Below, in pieces: positions 1-10,121 of a stretch of 64,000 bases of DNA. The position numbers were made by a program, and so were the translations under genes. The notes under the pieces were generated by a model, which searched no databases, was not told the origin of the DNA, and saw only the letters and a program-made list of their open reading frames with translations. Origin of the DNA: Ilex aquifolium (taxonomy: Eukaryota > Streptophyta > Magnoliopsida > Aquifoliales > Aquifoliaceae); the NCBI GenBank assembly GCA_951799425.1, contig OX637409.1, positions 23,528,501 through 23,592,500 on the forward strand. Reading direction: 5' to 3'. Within the stretch, counting starts at the first letter, position 1. The number at the start of each line of letters is the position of its first letter.

Positions 1-5
1 ATCCC

Positions 6-3000
6 ATGATTGAACAAGAACCAGAGCCATCAAGGGAAGAAGAACCCTCATGTTCTATTCCTGCTCCTTTCCCTCATAGACTCAAGAGCATACAGAAAGC
101 AACCAATCAGTCTGAAATTTACGAGCTTTTCAAGCAAGTACAAATCAACATCCCACTTCTGGATGCAATCCAACAGGTTCCAGCTTATGCCAAGTTTCTA
201 AAAGACTTGTGCACAGTCAAAAGAAGCCAAAATGTTCAAAAAAGAGCCTTCCTCACAGAGCAAGCCAGTGCCCTACTTCAACACAAAATCCCTCTAAAGT
301 GCGAAGATCCAGGGTGTCCCACTGTGTCATGTGTCATTGGAAATTTCAAAATTGAGCAAGCATTGTTAGACCTTGGAGCTAGTGTCAACTTGCTTCCTTT
401 CTCTGTCTACCAGCAGTTGGGTTTAGGTGAACTGAAACCCACTTGCACCACACTCCAATTGGCAGATAGATCTGTAAAAATTCCTAGGGGTATTGTTGAA
501 GATGTACTTGTCCAAGTGGATAATTTTGTCTTCCCTGTAGACTTCATTGTTCTAGATACTCATCCAGAAGTTCATTCAGAAACTCCAATTCCTGTCATTC
601 TTGGTCGACCTTTTCTAGCAACCTCAAATGCACTAATCAATTGCAGAAATGGTATTATGAAATTGACTTTTGGGAATATGACTCTCGAAATGAACGTCTT
701 TGACATTGCAAAACACCCAAGAGAGTACGAGGAGGTAGAAGAAATAAATTCCATTGAGTCATTGATACAAGCACATCTGAATGACTCATTCTGTGAGGAT
801 CTTAGTGAATCAACTTTGTCAAAATCTGACTCATCTGACTCTCTGGAACAAAACTCCATTGAGTGCCCTACCTTCAACGTGGGGACATGGACTCCTAAAT
901 TTGAAGAAATTTCATCAAGTGGTACAAAACCACTATCTTCAAGTGACAGGCCACCAAAGCCTGAACTGAAACCGCTCCCATCTGATCTCAAGTATGCATT
1001 TTTAGGTGAGGATAAATCTTACCCAGTGGTAATTTCTTCAAAAATCACAGACTTGCAAGAAGCTCAATTAATTGAAGTTCTTAAAAGTCATAAAAGCACC
1101 ATTGGGTGGACCATCGCTGATTTGAAAGGTATAAGCCCGTTAATATGTAATCATGCCATATACCTTGAAGAGGACTCAAAACCCTCTCGTCAAATGCAGC
1201 GACGATTGAATCCTCACATGAAAGAGGTTGTGAGACTGGAAGTGCTCAAACTCCTGGATGCAGGGATAATTTTTCCTATCTCCGATAGCAAATGGGTTAG
1301 TCCAACCCAAGTTGTACCAAAGAAATCTGGAGTCACAGTAGTCAAAAATGATGCAAATGAACTCGTGCCAACACGAGTCGTCACAGGATGGCGAATGTGC
1401 ATTGACTATCGAAAACTCAATCTGGTGACTAGAAAAGACCATTTTCCTCTTCCCTTCCTTGACCAAGTCCTCGAGAGAATAGCAGGCCATGAATTTTACT
1501 GTTTCTTGGATGGATATTCCGGATACAATCAAATTGAGATAGCTCTGAATGACCAAGAAAAGACCACATTCACATGTCCATTTGGCACCTTTGCATTCAA
1601 AAGGATGTCATTCGGACTTTGTAACGCTCCTGCAACATTTCAAAGATGTATGCTGAGCTTGTTCAGTGACATGGTCGAAAATTTTTTGGAAATCTTCATG
1701 GATGATTTCTCGGTATATGGTGACTCATTTGATTTGTGTCTAGCTAACCTAGAAAAAGTTTTGATGAGATGCAAAGAGGCAAATCTGGTGCTTAACTGGG
1801 AGAAATGTCATTTCATGGTGAATCAAGGCATTGTCTTGGGTCACATTGTGTCGTCTGAAGGCATGAAAGTTGATAAAGCAAAAATTGATTTGATAAGGAA
1901 TCTTCCTGCTCCTAGGGTTGTAAAGGATGTTCGATCATTCTTAGGTCATGCAGGATTCTACAGAAGGTTCATAAAAGACTTCAGCACCATAGCAAAACCT
2001 ATGTGTCATCTTTTGAGTCAGGATGTCATTTTCGACTGGAATGAAGCGTGCCAAAAATCCTTTGACAAACTCAAAGGCATGTTAATTTCTGCCCCAATAA
2101 TGCAACCTCCTGACTGGACTCTACCCTTTGAATTGATGTGTGATGCTAGTGACTATGCTGTAGGTGCTGTTTTGGGACAAAGAAAAGATAAGAAGCCACA
2201 TGTGATTTACTATGCAAGTAAAACTTTAAATGATGCCCAAATGAATTACTCAACAACTGAAAAGGAATTACTTGCTGTAGTATTTGCATTGGAAAAATTT
2301 CGATCTTATCTTGTTGGTTCTTTTGTTACTGTATTTACTGACCATGCAGCACTGAAATTTTTGCTTACAAAAAAAGATGCCAAACCAAGGCTCTTGAGAT
2401 GGATCCTCTTGCTCCAAGAATTTGATTTAGTCATTAAGGACAAAAAGGGTGTGGAAAATGTGGTGGCAGATCATCTGTCGAGATTAACTTATGAGTTTCA
2501 TGAGGATGGACTGCCAATCAATGAAAAATTCCCCGATGAACAACTATTCAGGATTGATGAGACCCCATGGTACGCTGATATTGCTAATTTCCTTGCTACT
2601 GGAACACTTCCTCCATTTTTCACTCCCATGGACAAAAAGAAGTTTCTGAGGGAGGTCCGCAATTTCTTTTGGGAAGATCCCTACGTATTCAAGTACTGTA
2701 AGGATCAGATCATAAGACGTTGCATCCCCGCTCAGGAAAGTAGACAGGTAATAACATTTTGTCATTCAGAAGCATGCGGTGGTCATTTTTCATCTCGAAA
2801 AACCGCTGCAAAAATCTTGCAGTGTGGATTTTACTGGCCCACACTTTTCCAAGATGTCCATGCTTTTTGCGTAACTTGCGATAGATGTCAAAGGTTGGGA
2901 AACATTTCAAAAAGAAACATGATGCCCTTAAACCCAATTTTGGTGATCGAAATTTTTGACTGTTGGGGTATCGATTTTATAGGACCATTTCCCCCCTCCT

Positions 3001-3941
3001 TTGGCTATCTATACATTTTAGTAGCCGTAGACTATGTATCCAAATGGGTTGAAGCAATTCCATGCCGAAATAATGATCATCAAACAGTGATCAAGTTTTT
3101 AAAAGAAAATATTTTATCTCGGTTTGGAATTCCAAAATCCATTATAAGTGATGGGGGTTCTCATTTTTGCAATCGTCCCTTCTGGAATTTAATGAAAAAA
3201 TACTTGATTTTTCACAAAATTGCAACCCCTTATCATCCACAGACCAGTGGACAAGCTGAGTTAGCTAATCGGGAGATCAAATTAATTTTGGAAAAAACGG
3301 TGAACCCAGATCGCAAAGATTGGTCATTAAGATTAACTGATGCGCTCTGGGCATACCGAACTGCTTTTAAAACAATTTTGGGCATGTCTCCCTATCGATT
3401 AGTCTATGGAAAGCCATGTCACTTGCCTGTGGAATTGGAACATAGGGCATACTGGGCTATTAAAGTAATGAATTTTGACTTAGACAAGGCTGGACTGTCA
3501 CGGAAACTTCAGATTAATGAATTGGAGGAATTGAGAAATGAAGCATATGAAAATGCTAAGATTGCAAAAACCAGGATGAAAATTTTTCATGACAAGAACA
3601 TAGTGCGAAAATCTTTTGAACCTGATCAAAAGGTTCTACTTTTCAATTCGAGACTTCGCCTATTTCCTGGTAAGTTGAAATCAAGATGGACTGGACCATA
3701 CATTGTTAAAAAGGTATTTGAACATGGGGCAGTGGAAGTGGAGAACCCATCAAACGGTAACATTTTTACCGTCAATGGTCAGAGATTAAAACCCTTTGTG
3801 GAGAATTTTGTCCAAAATGTGGAGACCATTTTTTTAATGGATCCAGAAAGTATCTCCGGATATCACTCCGGAGATTACGCTTGCCGACACAAAAAAGGGT
3901 CGGGTCAGTCAGACACCCGACACGATGGACTGCCTTTATAA
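6..3941 (+). CDS. pol: Gypsy (Athila-type) Pol polyprotein: protease, RT, RNase H, integrase (5' partial)
   Basis: This is a 1311-codon frame with no internal stop. It is open to the left edge, so the first ATG is not the true start and gag is probably fused upstream. Aspartic protease: DLGAS near residues 122-126, with the later hydrophobic-GRPF signature. RT: residues about 380-620 with catalytic FMDD near 565. RNase [14 protein letters not shown] near 710, then [13 protein letters not shown]. Integrase: H-H-C-C zinc domain about 919-960, D,D,E core starting near [11 protein letters not shown] within GQAELANRE, and a C-terminal GPY-type chromodomain-less tail (RWTGPY) near 1235. The last 40 residues are low in conservation and run into the cassette region. 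Together these proteins process, reverse-transcribe and integrate the element. The intact frame suggests a young insertion. The Athila assignment rests on family knowledge. Confidence 0.93.
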   Translation: MIEQEPEPSREEEPSCSIPAPFPHRLKSIQKATNQSEIYELFKQVQINIPLLDAIQQVPAYAKFLKDLCTVKRSQNVQKRAFLTEQASALLQHKIPLKCEDPGCPTVSCVIGNFKIEQALLDLGASVNLLPFSVYQQLGLGELKPTCTTLQLADRSVKIPRGIVEDVLVQVDNFVFPVDFIVLDTHPEVHSETPIPVILGRPFLATSNALINCRNGIMKLTFGNMTLEMNVFDIAKHPREYEEVEEINSIESLIQAHLNDSFCEDLSESTLSKSDSSDSLEQNSIECPTFNVGTWTPKFEEISSSGTKPLSSSDRPPKPELKPLPSDLKYAFLGEDKSYPVVISSKITDLQEAQLIEVLKSHKSTIGWTIADLKGISPLICNHAIYLEEDSKPSRQMQRRLNPHMKEVVRLEVLKLLDAGIIFPISDSKWVSPTQVVPKKSGVTVVKNDANELVPTRVVTGWRMCIDYRKLNLVTRKDHFPLPFLDQVLERIAGHEFYCFLDGYSGYNQIEIALNDQEKTTFTCPFGTFAFKRMSFGLCNAPATFQRCMLSLFSDMVENFLEIFMDDFSVYGDSFDLCLANLEKVLMRCKEANLVLNWEKCHFMVNQGIVLGHIVSSEGMKVDKAKIDLIRNLPAPRVVKDVRSFLGHAGFYRRFIKDFSTIAKPMCHLLSQDVIFDWNEACQKSFDKLKGMLISAPIMQPPDWTLPFELMCDASDYAVGAVLGQRKDKKPHVIYYASKTLNDAQMNYSTTEKELLAVVFALEKFRSYLVGSFVTVFTDHAALKFLLTKKDAKPRLLRWILLLQEFDLVIKDKKGVENVVADHLSRLTYEFHEDGLPINEKFPDEQLFRIDETPWYADIANFLATGTLPPFFTPMDKKKFLREVRNFFWEDPYVFKYCKDQIIRRCIPAQESRQVITFCHSEACGGHFSSRKTAAKILQCGFYWPTLFQDVHAFCVTCDRCQRLGNISKRNMMPLNPILVIEIFDCWGIDFIGPFPPSFGYLYILVAVDYVSKWVEAIPCRNNDHQTVIKFLKENILSRFGIPKSIISDGGSHFCNRPFWNLMKKYLIFHKIATPYHPQTSGQAELANREIKLILEKTVNPDRKDWSLRLTDALWAYRTAFKTILGMSPYRLVYGKPCHLPVELEHRAYWAIKVMNFDLDKAGLSRKLQINELEELRNEAYENAKIAKTRMKIFHDKNIVRKSFEPDQKVLLFNSRLRLFPGKLKSRWTGPYIVKKVFEHGAVEVENPSNGNIFTVNGQRLKPFVENFVQNVETIFLMDPESISGYHSGDYACRHKKGSGQSDTRHDGLPL

Positions 3942-3943
3942 GG
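3935..3943 (+). promoter_or_regulatory. TATA-like box at head of accessory cassette A
   Basis: TTTATAAGG lies inside TGCCTTTATAAGGC, overlapping the pol stop. It is followed by a roughly 100-nt T/C-rich stretch and then the membrane microprotein ORF. The second cassette has the degenerate counterpart TGCCTTTATTAGGC at 5426-5439 in the same relative place. It could be an internal promoter for subgenomic expression of the accessory genes. That is inference only. Confidence 0.25.
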
Positions 3944-4087
3944 CTCCCATCGCTTTTTTTTCTTTTTTTTCTTTTCCCCACCGCCTTTACTCTTTTCTTT
4001 TCTTTTTCTTCTTCTTTTTCTTCTCTTTTCTTCTTCTTCTCCACTGCATCTGGTCTTCTGTACCACGATCCAACCCATAACAGTACC

Positions 4088-4234
4088 ATGTCTGCATTTT
4101 TGGATGACCCTATCCTCCTTCTCATGATCTACATTTGTTTGTATTATTTACTTATGGCTGTTCTTCTTCGGGCCGCACTGATGATCAAGGGTTTTTGTCC
4201 CAATGAAAACCCAGACCACCCCAAAGATGCTTAA
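4088..4234 (+). CDS. Accessory membrane microprotein, copy A (48 aa)
   Basis: ATG at 4088 and TAA at 4232 give 48 residues. A short acidic N-terminus contains FLDDPI. A hydrophobic stretch of about 25 residues (LLLMIYICLYYLLMAVLL) is long enough for one membrane span, and a polar tail contains NENPDHP. Copy B at 5588 keeps the same plan: DDP before the span and NPD-x-P after it, with the spans themselves diverged. That pattern suggests a selected single-pass membrane protein. An upstream in-frame extension through the pyrimidine tract is also open from 3881 but is low complexity. I chose this ATG because copy B aligns from it. I know no named family. An Env-like or viroporin-like role is only a guess from position, since Athila relatives carry transmembrane 3' ORFs. 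Confidence 0.5.
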   Translation: MSAFLDDPILLLMIYICLYYLLMAVLLRAALMIKGFCPNENPDHPKDA

Positions 4235-4346
4235 TCTCTATTTTTTTTGGTATAGGTTATCGGCGATTGAACAGATCTCCACAGTTAACTGCGTATTCAA
4301 GCTCTACAAACCGAAAAACTCGAAACATTGGGGACAATGTTCAGTC

Positions 4347-4360
4347 TAGGTTGGGGGGTG
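4347..4360 (+). other. Internal polypurine-tract-like sequence
   Basis: The 14 bases TAGGTTGGGGGGTG are identical to those directly before the 3' LTR (8551-8564). The preceding CATTGGGGACAATGT is the context commonly seen just after integrase in plant gypsy elements. It may be a second plus-strand priming site, or the former element end before the 3' region grew. Confidence 0.5.
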
Positions 4361-4361
4361 A

Positions 4362-4408
4362 GATCTACAGTTTACAGTAGTTGATCTGCAGTTTACAGTA
4401 GTTGATCT
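4362..4408 (+). repeat. 21-bp direct repeat, 2.2 copies
   Basis: The unit begins GATCTACAG and recurs as GATCTGCAG at 4383, with a third partial GATCTG at 4404. It sits just after the internal polypurine-like tract. Confidence 0.8.
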
Positions 4409-4574
4409 GCGCAGGTTGAACCCGTAAAATTTTCTGTAAATTTTTTTGTTTTTATTGTTGTATCTGTTCAGATTATGTACCTTGTATTAATGATAATATC
4501 TGTGGGTCAGTTTTGATCGTCTTTGTGACTGGAAGACGTAAAAGAACCAGATAGTGGGTTATAAAGTAGCAATC

Positions 4575-4985
4575 ATGGATGTAAATCTTTTTTGGTTTAG
4601 TCTAGGAGTCCTACGTACTTTTCCATCTGATGTACATACCATGATCATGAGAAAAGCAAGATTAGTAAGGAAGGCTGAAATCAAAGAAAAACAAGCGAAA
4701 CCCCTCTGTGGCCGAAGCAGTTATTCTAAACGTCGTCGTGCTACACGACTTGGTGCCTGTAAACAGTGTGGCAGATACTTTCATGAGAAAAGATACAACA
4801 AATGTTCTGAACCAATTTCCGGTCGCGCAACCGATCGATTAAACTGGATAGTGAATGGGCTGAGTAAGGATTACCCTGATACGCCATGCTATTCCGGTAC
4901 TGTGCTTAACCGATTTGTGAGAGAGGAAGTTGGGAGAGTTACTGGTTGTCCATTTTACACAGATACGGAGGGGGAATCAGATTGA
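4575..4985 (+). CDS. Accessory Cys/His zinc-knuckle-like protein, copy A (136 aa)
   Basis: ATG at 4575 (MDVNLFWF) aligns with MDPKLFWF of copy B, so I prefer it to the non-ATG extension upstream. The product is basic, with the conserved block FSLGVLR-x-FPSDVH, many Lys/Arg, a C-x2-C-x4-H-x6-C motif (CKQCGRYFH...C, near residues 70-85), then SEPISGRATDRLNWIV and GLSKDYPDTP, and an acidic tail. The Cys/His spacing is like a retroviral nucleocapsid knuckle (C-x2-C-x4-H-x4-C) but two residues longer. Identity with copy B is high (visibly about two thirds), and several differences in the core are silent third-position changes, which suggests protein-level constraint. Nucleic-acid binding is inferred. 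I do not recognise the family. Confidence 0.6.
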   Translation: MDVNLFWFSLGVLRTFPSDVHTMIMRKARLVRKAEIKEKQAKPLCGRSSYSKRRRATRLGACKQCGRYFHEKRYNKCSEPISGRATDRLNWIVNGLSKDYPDTPCYSGTVLNRFVREEVGRVTGCPFYTDTEGESD

Positions 4986-5587
4986 CCTCTGTGGAAAAGT
5001 GTACTGAGGTTGGGAATGAAAGCTGAAGGTCCGAGTCTGTAAAAAATTTTGATTCGACGTTCGAACGTTACAACACGTTTGAACGTTTTTGCTAAAATCC
5101 TTCTACAATAGTGTACAGTTGCTTTTATTTATTAATGTTATTTTTAATGCATGTCACTTTCTTTTGTTGTATAATTTTGTTGTTCCTAGTTTCAGATATC
5201 GGTGCATGGGTCAAAGCTCAAGTGCGAGGTGTTCTCTTACCCTACTCATTTTTATTACTATGCACCATTATTGCGCCTGCCGACACTGCCGAAAGTAAAG
5301 TTAGAAAAAAAAAAAGGGGGGGGGCCTCCCACTGCCTTTCTTCTTTTTTTTTTCTTTTCTTCTGCCGGCCAGCTCCTGCCGACACTTTCTTATATTAAAA
5401 AAAAAAAAAAAAAAAATCTGAGGAATGCCTTTATTAGGCCTTCCACCTTTTTCTTTTTCTTCCACCATCACCGGTGTTGGTTTCCCCCTTTCTCTTTCCC
5501 TTCTCTTCTTCTCCTTCTTTTTCTTCTTTTCTTCTTCGTCGTCGTTCTTTCTGTTCTCTGTAAAAACAACTCACCCCCTGTAAATCC
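4986..5587 (+). other. Inter-cassette spacer, no convincing gene
   Basis: The spacer contains A and G homopolymer runs near 5306-5325, a poly-A run at 5398-5417, and a long T/C-rich tract at 5440-5560 that mirrors the leader of cassette A. TGCCGACAC occurs three times around the cassette heads (about 3872, 5279, 5376). The short frames here are low complexity and I do not call them. Confidence 0.6.
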
Positions 5588-5719
5588 ATGACCATATACG
5601 CCGACGATCCAGTCTTTTGTTTAATAATTTGTCTTATATGTTTGTATGTGTACCTGGGTGCTCTTTGTGTTCTCACACTTAGGATGAGGAGTTTCCAGAG
5701 AAACCCAGATATTCCTTGA
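5588..5719 (+). CDS. Accessory membrane microprotein, copy B (43 aa)
   Basis: ATG at 5588 and TGA at 5717 give 43 residues, too short for most gene finders. The N-terminus has YADDPV, then one hydrophobic span (FCLIICLICLYVYLGALCVL), a basic patch (LRMRSFQR) and the ending NPDIP. It matches copy A in position, length, the DDP before the span and the NPD-x-P after it. In both cassettes the ORF is followed by an AG acceptor-like site, then CGGC, GAT and GAACAGATCT (4252-4285 and 5746-5775), confirming that the whole segment is duplicated. Function is unknown. Confidence 0.48.
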   Translation: MTIYADDPVFCLIICLICLYVYLGALCVLTLRMRSFQRNPDIP

Positions 5720-6248
5720 GTTGAGTAATTGTTGTATTTTGTTTGTAGGTTTCGGCAGATGAACAGATCTGTACCTTACAACCTTATCTCCACTAGCCCA
5801 CTAGTGCTAGTGTTGTAAGTATTGCTTGTTTGTAATTTCATTTATATATATATTTGAAATTTGATATCTACAGCTTGTGATTCTCATGGCTATTTGTCTT
5901 TATAAGATTCCTTGTGAATTTGCTATGCCCTCCAATGACTATGTTGTAATTGCTGTTACAGTAAGATCTGATAATTTGCCAAATAATCCTCCTCAAGCCT
6001 ATGTATTCTGGGTTTATTCCTTCTTCGTCAATTTGTTTGTTTCATCCTAAATCTACTTCCTTCTGCTTGTATTTTGGTATATTTTCTCTAGTTTTGTATT
6101 TGTAATTTTAGTTTTAGATCTGAAAAAAAAAAAAAATTTTATTTTTTTTGGATCGCGTTTTTTTAGTATTTGTACCTGTATTTCATGATCACATCGGATG
6201 CAGCTTCAACTGTCTTTGTGACTGGCAGACGTTAAAGAACCAGATAGA

Positions 6249-6674
6249 ATGTCTTTAGTCTTAGCAAGCATGGATCCTAAACTTTTTTGGTTTAGTCTAG
6301 GAGTTCTACGCATTTTCCCATCTGATGTGCATGCTGTGATAATGAGAAAAGCAAGGGATGTGAGAAAAATTGAGATCCGAGAGAAACAACAGCAACCATT
6401 GTGTGGCAGAAGCAATTTTGCTAAACATCGTCGTTCCAAACGACTGGGTGCTTGTTACCATTGTGGCAGGATATTTCATATGAAAAAACATAATCAGTGT
6501 TCTGAACCAATTTCGGGTCGTGCAACCGATCGATTAAACTGGATAGTGTATGGGCTGAGTAAGGATTATCCTGACACGCCATCTTATGCCAGTCCAGGAC
6601 TTACAAGTTATGTGCGACAAGAAGTTGGAAGGGTCACTGATAATGACGTAGATCCAAGCAATGACTCGGATTAG
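6249..6674 (+). CDS. Accessory Cys/His zinc-knuckle-like protein, copy B (141 aa)
   Basis: ATG at 6249, or MDPKLFWF from 6270, which aligns with the start of copy A. It shares FSLGVLR-x-FPSDVH, PLCGRS, RLGACYHCGRIFH, SEPISGRATDRLNWIV, GLSKDYPDTP and EVGRVT with copy A. The C-x2-C-x4-H-x6-C spacing is exactly kept, including the unusual six-residue gap. The N-terminal third is strongly basic and the C-terminus acidic (DNDVDPSNDSD). Both copies have remained open, while surrounding noncoding DNA has diverged with indels. Likely an accessory or nucleocapsid-like protein of the retroelement. Function unproven. Confidence 0.6.
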   Translation: MSLVLASMDPKLFWFSLGVLRIFPSDVHAVIMRKARDVRKIEIREKQQQPLCGRSNFAKHRRSKRLGACYHCGRIFHMKKHNQCSEPISGRATDRLNWIVYGLSKDYPDTPSYASPGLTSYVRQEVGRVTDNDVDPSNDSD

Positions 6675-6785
6675 ATTTTGACTATTAAAGACAAAGCTGT
6701 GGAAAAATATGTTTTGGAATGAAGATTAAGGGTCTGAACTCTTTTGTAAAATATTTTTGTACAAAGTCTGGTTGTTGAAATAAAA

Positions 6786-7050
6786 ATATGGGCCGAGTAA
6801 GGAACGTCCCGAACTACCAACTAACAGTGTATGTAGGGATTTGATCCTGAGACGCCATAAATTTCCAAGTTCAATTTGTGCATTTTATCTTCTTTCAATT
6901 TTCATAGATAAATGAGTATGTGGGCTGAGTAAGGAATGTCCTAAAATGCCAACCTGTAGTGTGGGTAGGGACTTATCCTGAGACGTCATAGTTTTTCAAG
7001 TTTAATTGGTGCATCTAGTCTTCTTTCAATTTTCATAGATAAATGAGTAT
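6786..7050 (+). repeat. 132-bp tandem repeat, two units, derived partly from the zinc-knuckle ORF
   Basis: GGGCCGAGTAAGGA at 6790 and GGGCTGAGTAAGGA at 6922 set the period. Both units continue with a CCTGAGACG(C/T)CAT block and end in CTTCTTTCAATTTTCATAG. The start of each unit resembles the GLSKDYPDTP codons of the adjacent ORF (GGGCTGAGTAAGGAT), so the array looks like decayed copies of that coding segment. Confidence 0.7.
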
Positions 7051-7728
7051 GTTTATAATTTTGAATTTTATTTCTTCTTTTTTTAAAAAAAAAAAAAAAA
7101 AAAAACTCACTTCTTTGAAAAATGGTATTTTCTCTATGCTTAAATGTCAAATGTATATTGCTATTTGTTATTCTTAAGGTACAGAATGACCAGACTCAAA
7201 AATAGAATCGGTATATAACCGACATTCCATGAAAAACCTGACATTACCAGTAGAGATGATAAAGAATACCATGGTAAGTTTTGAGCCTTACCATACTTTT
7301 GAGAGATAATTAACATTTATTCAAGTAAGGTCTTTCATTCTCTATTTTTGAATAATCTCATTAAATTTGCTTTGATTGACGCAACTAAGGTAATCTGTTG
7401 ACATATCCCCAAGAAATCTGTTCATACGACACATACATGTTCACATACTTGAGAAAGGATTTTAGGCCATCTTTGATTTGATATTGAGCCTTAGCCATTT
7501 TTTCTGCAAAATTATTTCCCTAGTCAGCCATGTTTGAGCCCTCAATGTATGATTTCTTCTTTGATAAACCCAAATTTTTACCAAGCCACAAGAAAACATA
7601 CTGGACACACCATTGCTATCTAATTTTCTTGCACACTCTTATTAATCAATATGACACAGAAATGCAAAGAAATGGGAAAACTCTGGAGATTACTTTTCGA
7701 TGATAAGGAGAATCAATGGGAACAAATG

Positions 7729-7759
<31 letters not shown>

Positions 7760-8550
7760 AATTATTTCTGGGCAAAATGTCGAAAAGCTAGAAAGAAGTG
7801 TGCTACATTACAGAATGAAAAGATAGCTTTTGAAAACCTCTGACGTCATTTCATTAGCCACTGACCTCTGGCCACGCTACAACCTATGAAAAGCCCTAAT
7901 TGATCTCAAGTCTGTTACATGTGTGTGTTGTTAATCAAAATTGGGGTATGGTAAATAGTATTTCTTTAAATTGCATCAATATTCTTTCATGAGATTATGC
8001 CAAACATGATTAGTTTGTTTCCTTAAACTTCACTCCCTTCCTAAATTGTGCATGTGATTTTTCGATTGGCCACCTTTTGATCACATGCCCCTTGAGAGAC
8101 AAGTCACTATAATCAGAGTGAACTTTTGCTGAGAGCATTCTACGAGAGGTTTGTGAAATCGAAGCTATCCATGGAAGGTAGTAAAATGAAGTGTTTGTTA
8201 TATAACAATTCTTGTTGCTAGAATGATCATTCTTACTACATAGGGAATTTCAAATACCAATATAACAAGTGTTTATTTTTGCATATATTACGTACCAATG
8301 ACAGAGAAGTGTTCTATGTTCTAAAAAAAAAAAAAAAAAAGTTTCAACTATCATGGTGCTAATGCATATACACATTTTTTTTCACAATGGAGTTTGTAGG
8401 TAGCTTCACTGAAAACCTTCACGAGACAAAACTCGTCCACTAGGAATCACCTAGGGGTTTAACGGCTTATTGCATATGCTAAATGCAATCGTGTTATCTA
8501 CGAAAGTGATTTTGTTATGCTGTTATTTATTGCTAGAGACCAGCAATGTT
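7051..8550 (+). other. 3' noncoding region of the gypsy element
   Basis: No supported gene. It holds poly-A tracts (about 7085-7105, 7729-7757, 8323-8340) and a perfect palindrome TCGGTATATAACCGA near 7210. Long untranslated 3' regions are usual in Athila elements. Confidence 0.6.
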
Positions 8551-8564
8551 TAGGTTGGGGGGTG
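8551..8564 (+). other. Polypurine tract (plus-strand primer) of the gypsy element
   Basis: TAGGTTGGGGGGTG lies immediately upstream of the LTR start TGATTAGC. The purine-rich run next to a TG LTR terminus is the standard arrangement. Confidence 0.8.
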
Positions 8565-10119
8565 TGATTAGCACTCAAAAGTAGCATATTGTTATGCTCT
8601 TTTTGGACTAATTATACTTTGATGGAGTTTAAATGATGATATTTTAGGTTCTAAAGTGAAGGAAAGTCCAAAGGCATCCAAGAAGTACATCTGAGGGACA
8701 AATGCCGAATTAACGCAAGACCAAGGGAGCAATGTCAGGAGAATGCAAAGAATGAAGGACAAAGTGTAATAAATGAAGGACAAAGTGTAATAAAAGCATT
8801 TGAAAAATCAGCATGCAAAGCACCACCGTTCACTTGCCCACTTGCCCACTTGCCCACTTGCCTTCCCAAGCCTATAAATAGGCAGCTCTTCTTCAGCTTT
8901 AGAAAGGCCAAACCTGAGGGAGAAATTAAGAGAGTATTTTTTTAGAGAGTTTTTAGAGAGCAAAATTTCTTTCATCTTTTGTAGTTTCCATTTCAACTCA
9001 TGTATTGAAGATTTTATGCTTATGTTCTTATGGTAAGAGTTCTTTCTTATAATTGTCATTTCTTTATAGCTTTTATATTTACTTGCTTATATAAATATAA
9101 TGGAAGGCTGAGCCTCCTCTACTAAGTGTTTTCTTTTATGTTTTTATTATATCTTGGTTGTGAATTAAACACCAAGTAGTTAGTGTTTTTCTTTTATGTA
9201 TTTTTATCTCTTGGTTGTGAATTAAACACCAAGTAATTATTGCTTTCTTTTAATTTAAGTATTGTTTTCTTTTACTTCCATTGTTGGAGCTTCCTTCTTC
9301 CCCTTAGAGGAGTGAAACTCTTCCACCTTTTTAGTGCTTTACCAAAGTCGGGAAGGGTGGAACGTGATTCACTTGTTCTTTGTCGAAGAACGACTCCTTG
9401 TTTAGATATTTTACTTTAGAGTATTTTACTTTGTAACACCTTTTGGGGATGAGTACCATTCATCATTCTAGCTTTACCATAGCTATGAAGGGTGAGTAGT
9501 CCTCATTCACTCTTTGGGAAGGGATGATAGATATGTAAAAGATTAATCCGGACATTATGTTTGTGTATCACCTTTATGCTTAAATGTTCTATACTCCACT
9601 TGATTTTTGGGTGATTGAATGCACCTAGCAAAGTAAAGGTACTTTGTATAATCAACGGATCTTTCTATGATAAATGGATGACTCCTACATGGAAAGATCC
9701 ATTGATTCAAGGCAAGTACCCTAACTAACTCTTCATGACAAACTTTCAATGTCCACCATTATTGCACTTCATTCTTATCTTCCGATTAATTTGCCGTTGA
9801 CACGGGAGTTAATTGAGTTATAAAGCATAAACATAATGCACCGGATAATCAACTACATATTCTGATTCCCGGACCAACGAGTGTTTGTTACATTTAATCA
9901 TCTTATATTTTGTCTAGCAAAATACCCATTGGAAATAATCTTACATTCTATCCAAAACTTCCCACAACTTCAAAATCATAATATTTCCAATTACAAGTCT
10001 TTCTCACTATTTACTTCAAAGAACACCAACCATAGTTCCCTGAGGATTCGACTCTGGACTCAAACCAGATTATTACTACAACTTGACCGCCTGCACTTGG
10101 GTGTACACATTTCGGATCA
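8565..10119 (+). repeat. 3' LTR of the Athila-like element (1555 bp)
   Basis: It starts TGAT after the PPT and ends ATCA at 10119, a 4-bp inverted terminus. Length fits Athila LTRs. It contains a TATA box at 8873, a short CTTGCCCA tandem run at 8831-8862, and a 60-65 bp imperfect duplication containing CTTGGTTGTGAATTAAACACC at about 9150-9250. The 3' end (TTACTACAACTTGACCG...GGATCA) resembles the usual end of such LTRs just before a tRNA-Asp-type primer site. Here it is followed instead by pararetroviral sequence, as expected for a 3' LTR in a new host site. No ORF in it is credible. Confidence 0.82.
8873..8880 (+). promoter_or_regulatory. LTR TATA box
   Basis: TATAAATA sits in GCCTATAAATAGGC, about 310 bp into the LTR, with G/C-rich flanks typical of a plant core promoter. 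Transcription of the element would start roughly 30 bp downstream. Confidence 0.65.
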
Positions 10120-10121
10120 AG

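Larger units (their letters stand above)
1..10119 (+). mobile_element. Athila-like Ty3-gypsy LTR retrotransposon, 5' part outside window
   Basis: The order is protease-RT-RNase H-integrase, a roughly 4.6-kb 3' accessory/noncoding region, a polypurine tract and a TG...CA LTR. The pol sequence style (aspartic protease with DLGAS, RT with FMDD, long 3' region) and the 1.55-kb LTR fit the Athila lineage of plant gypsy elements. The 5' LTR, primer binding site and gag must lie left of the window. The element is inserted directly against pararetroviral sequence at 10120. Seen: domains, PPT, LTR ends. Inferred: lineage name and nesting. Confidence 0.88.

Noticed and set aside
3772-4125. Lys/Glu-rich - strand frame opposite the pyrimidine leader
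   Set aside because: A mirror of the T/C-rich tract, with no domain. Cassette B has a similar artefact at 5434-5676.
4300-4420. Possible internal LTR of the gypsy element
   Set aside because: A PPT-like tract is present, but the following sequence (GAGATCTACAG) does not start with the LTR terminus and does not match 8565-10119.
9555-9749. 64-codon - strand frame in the gypsy LTR
   Set aside because: Short, no domain, lies wholly within a noncoding LTR.
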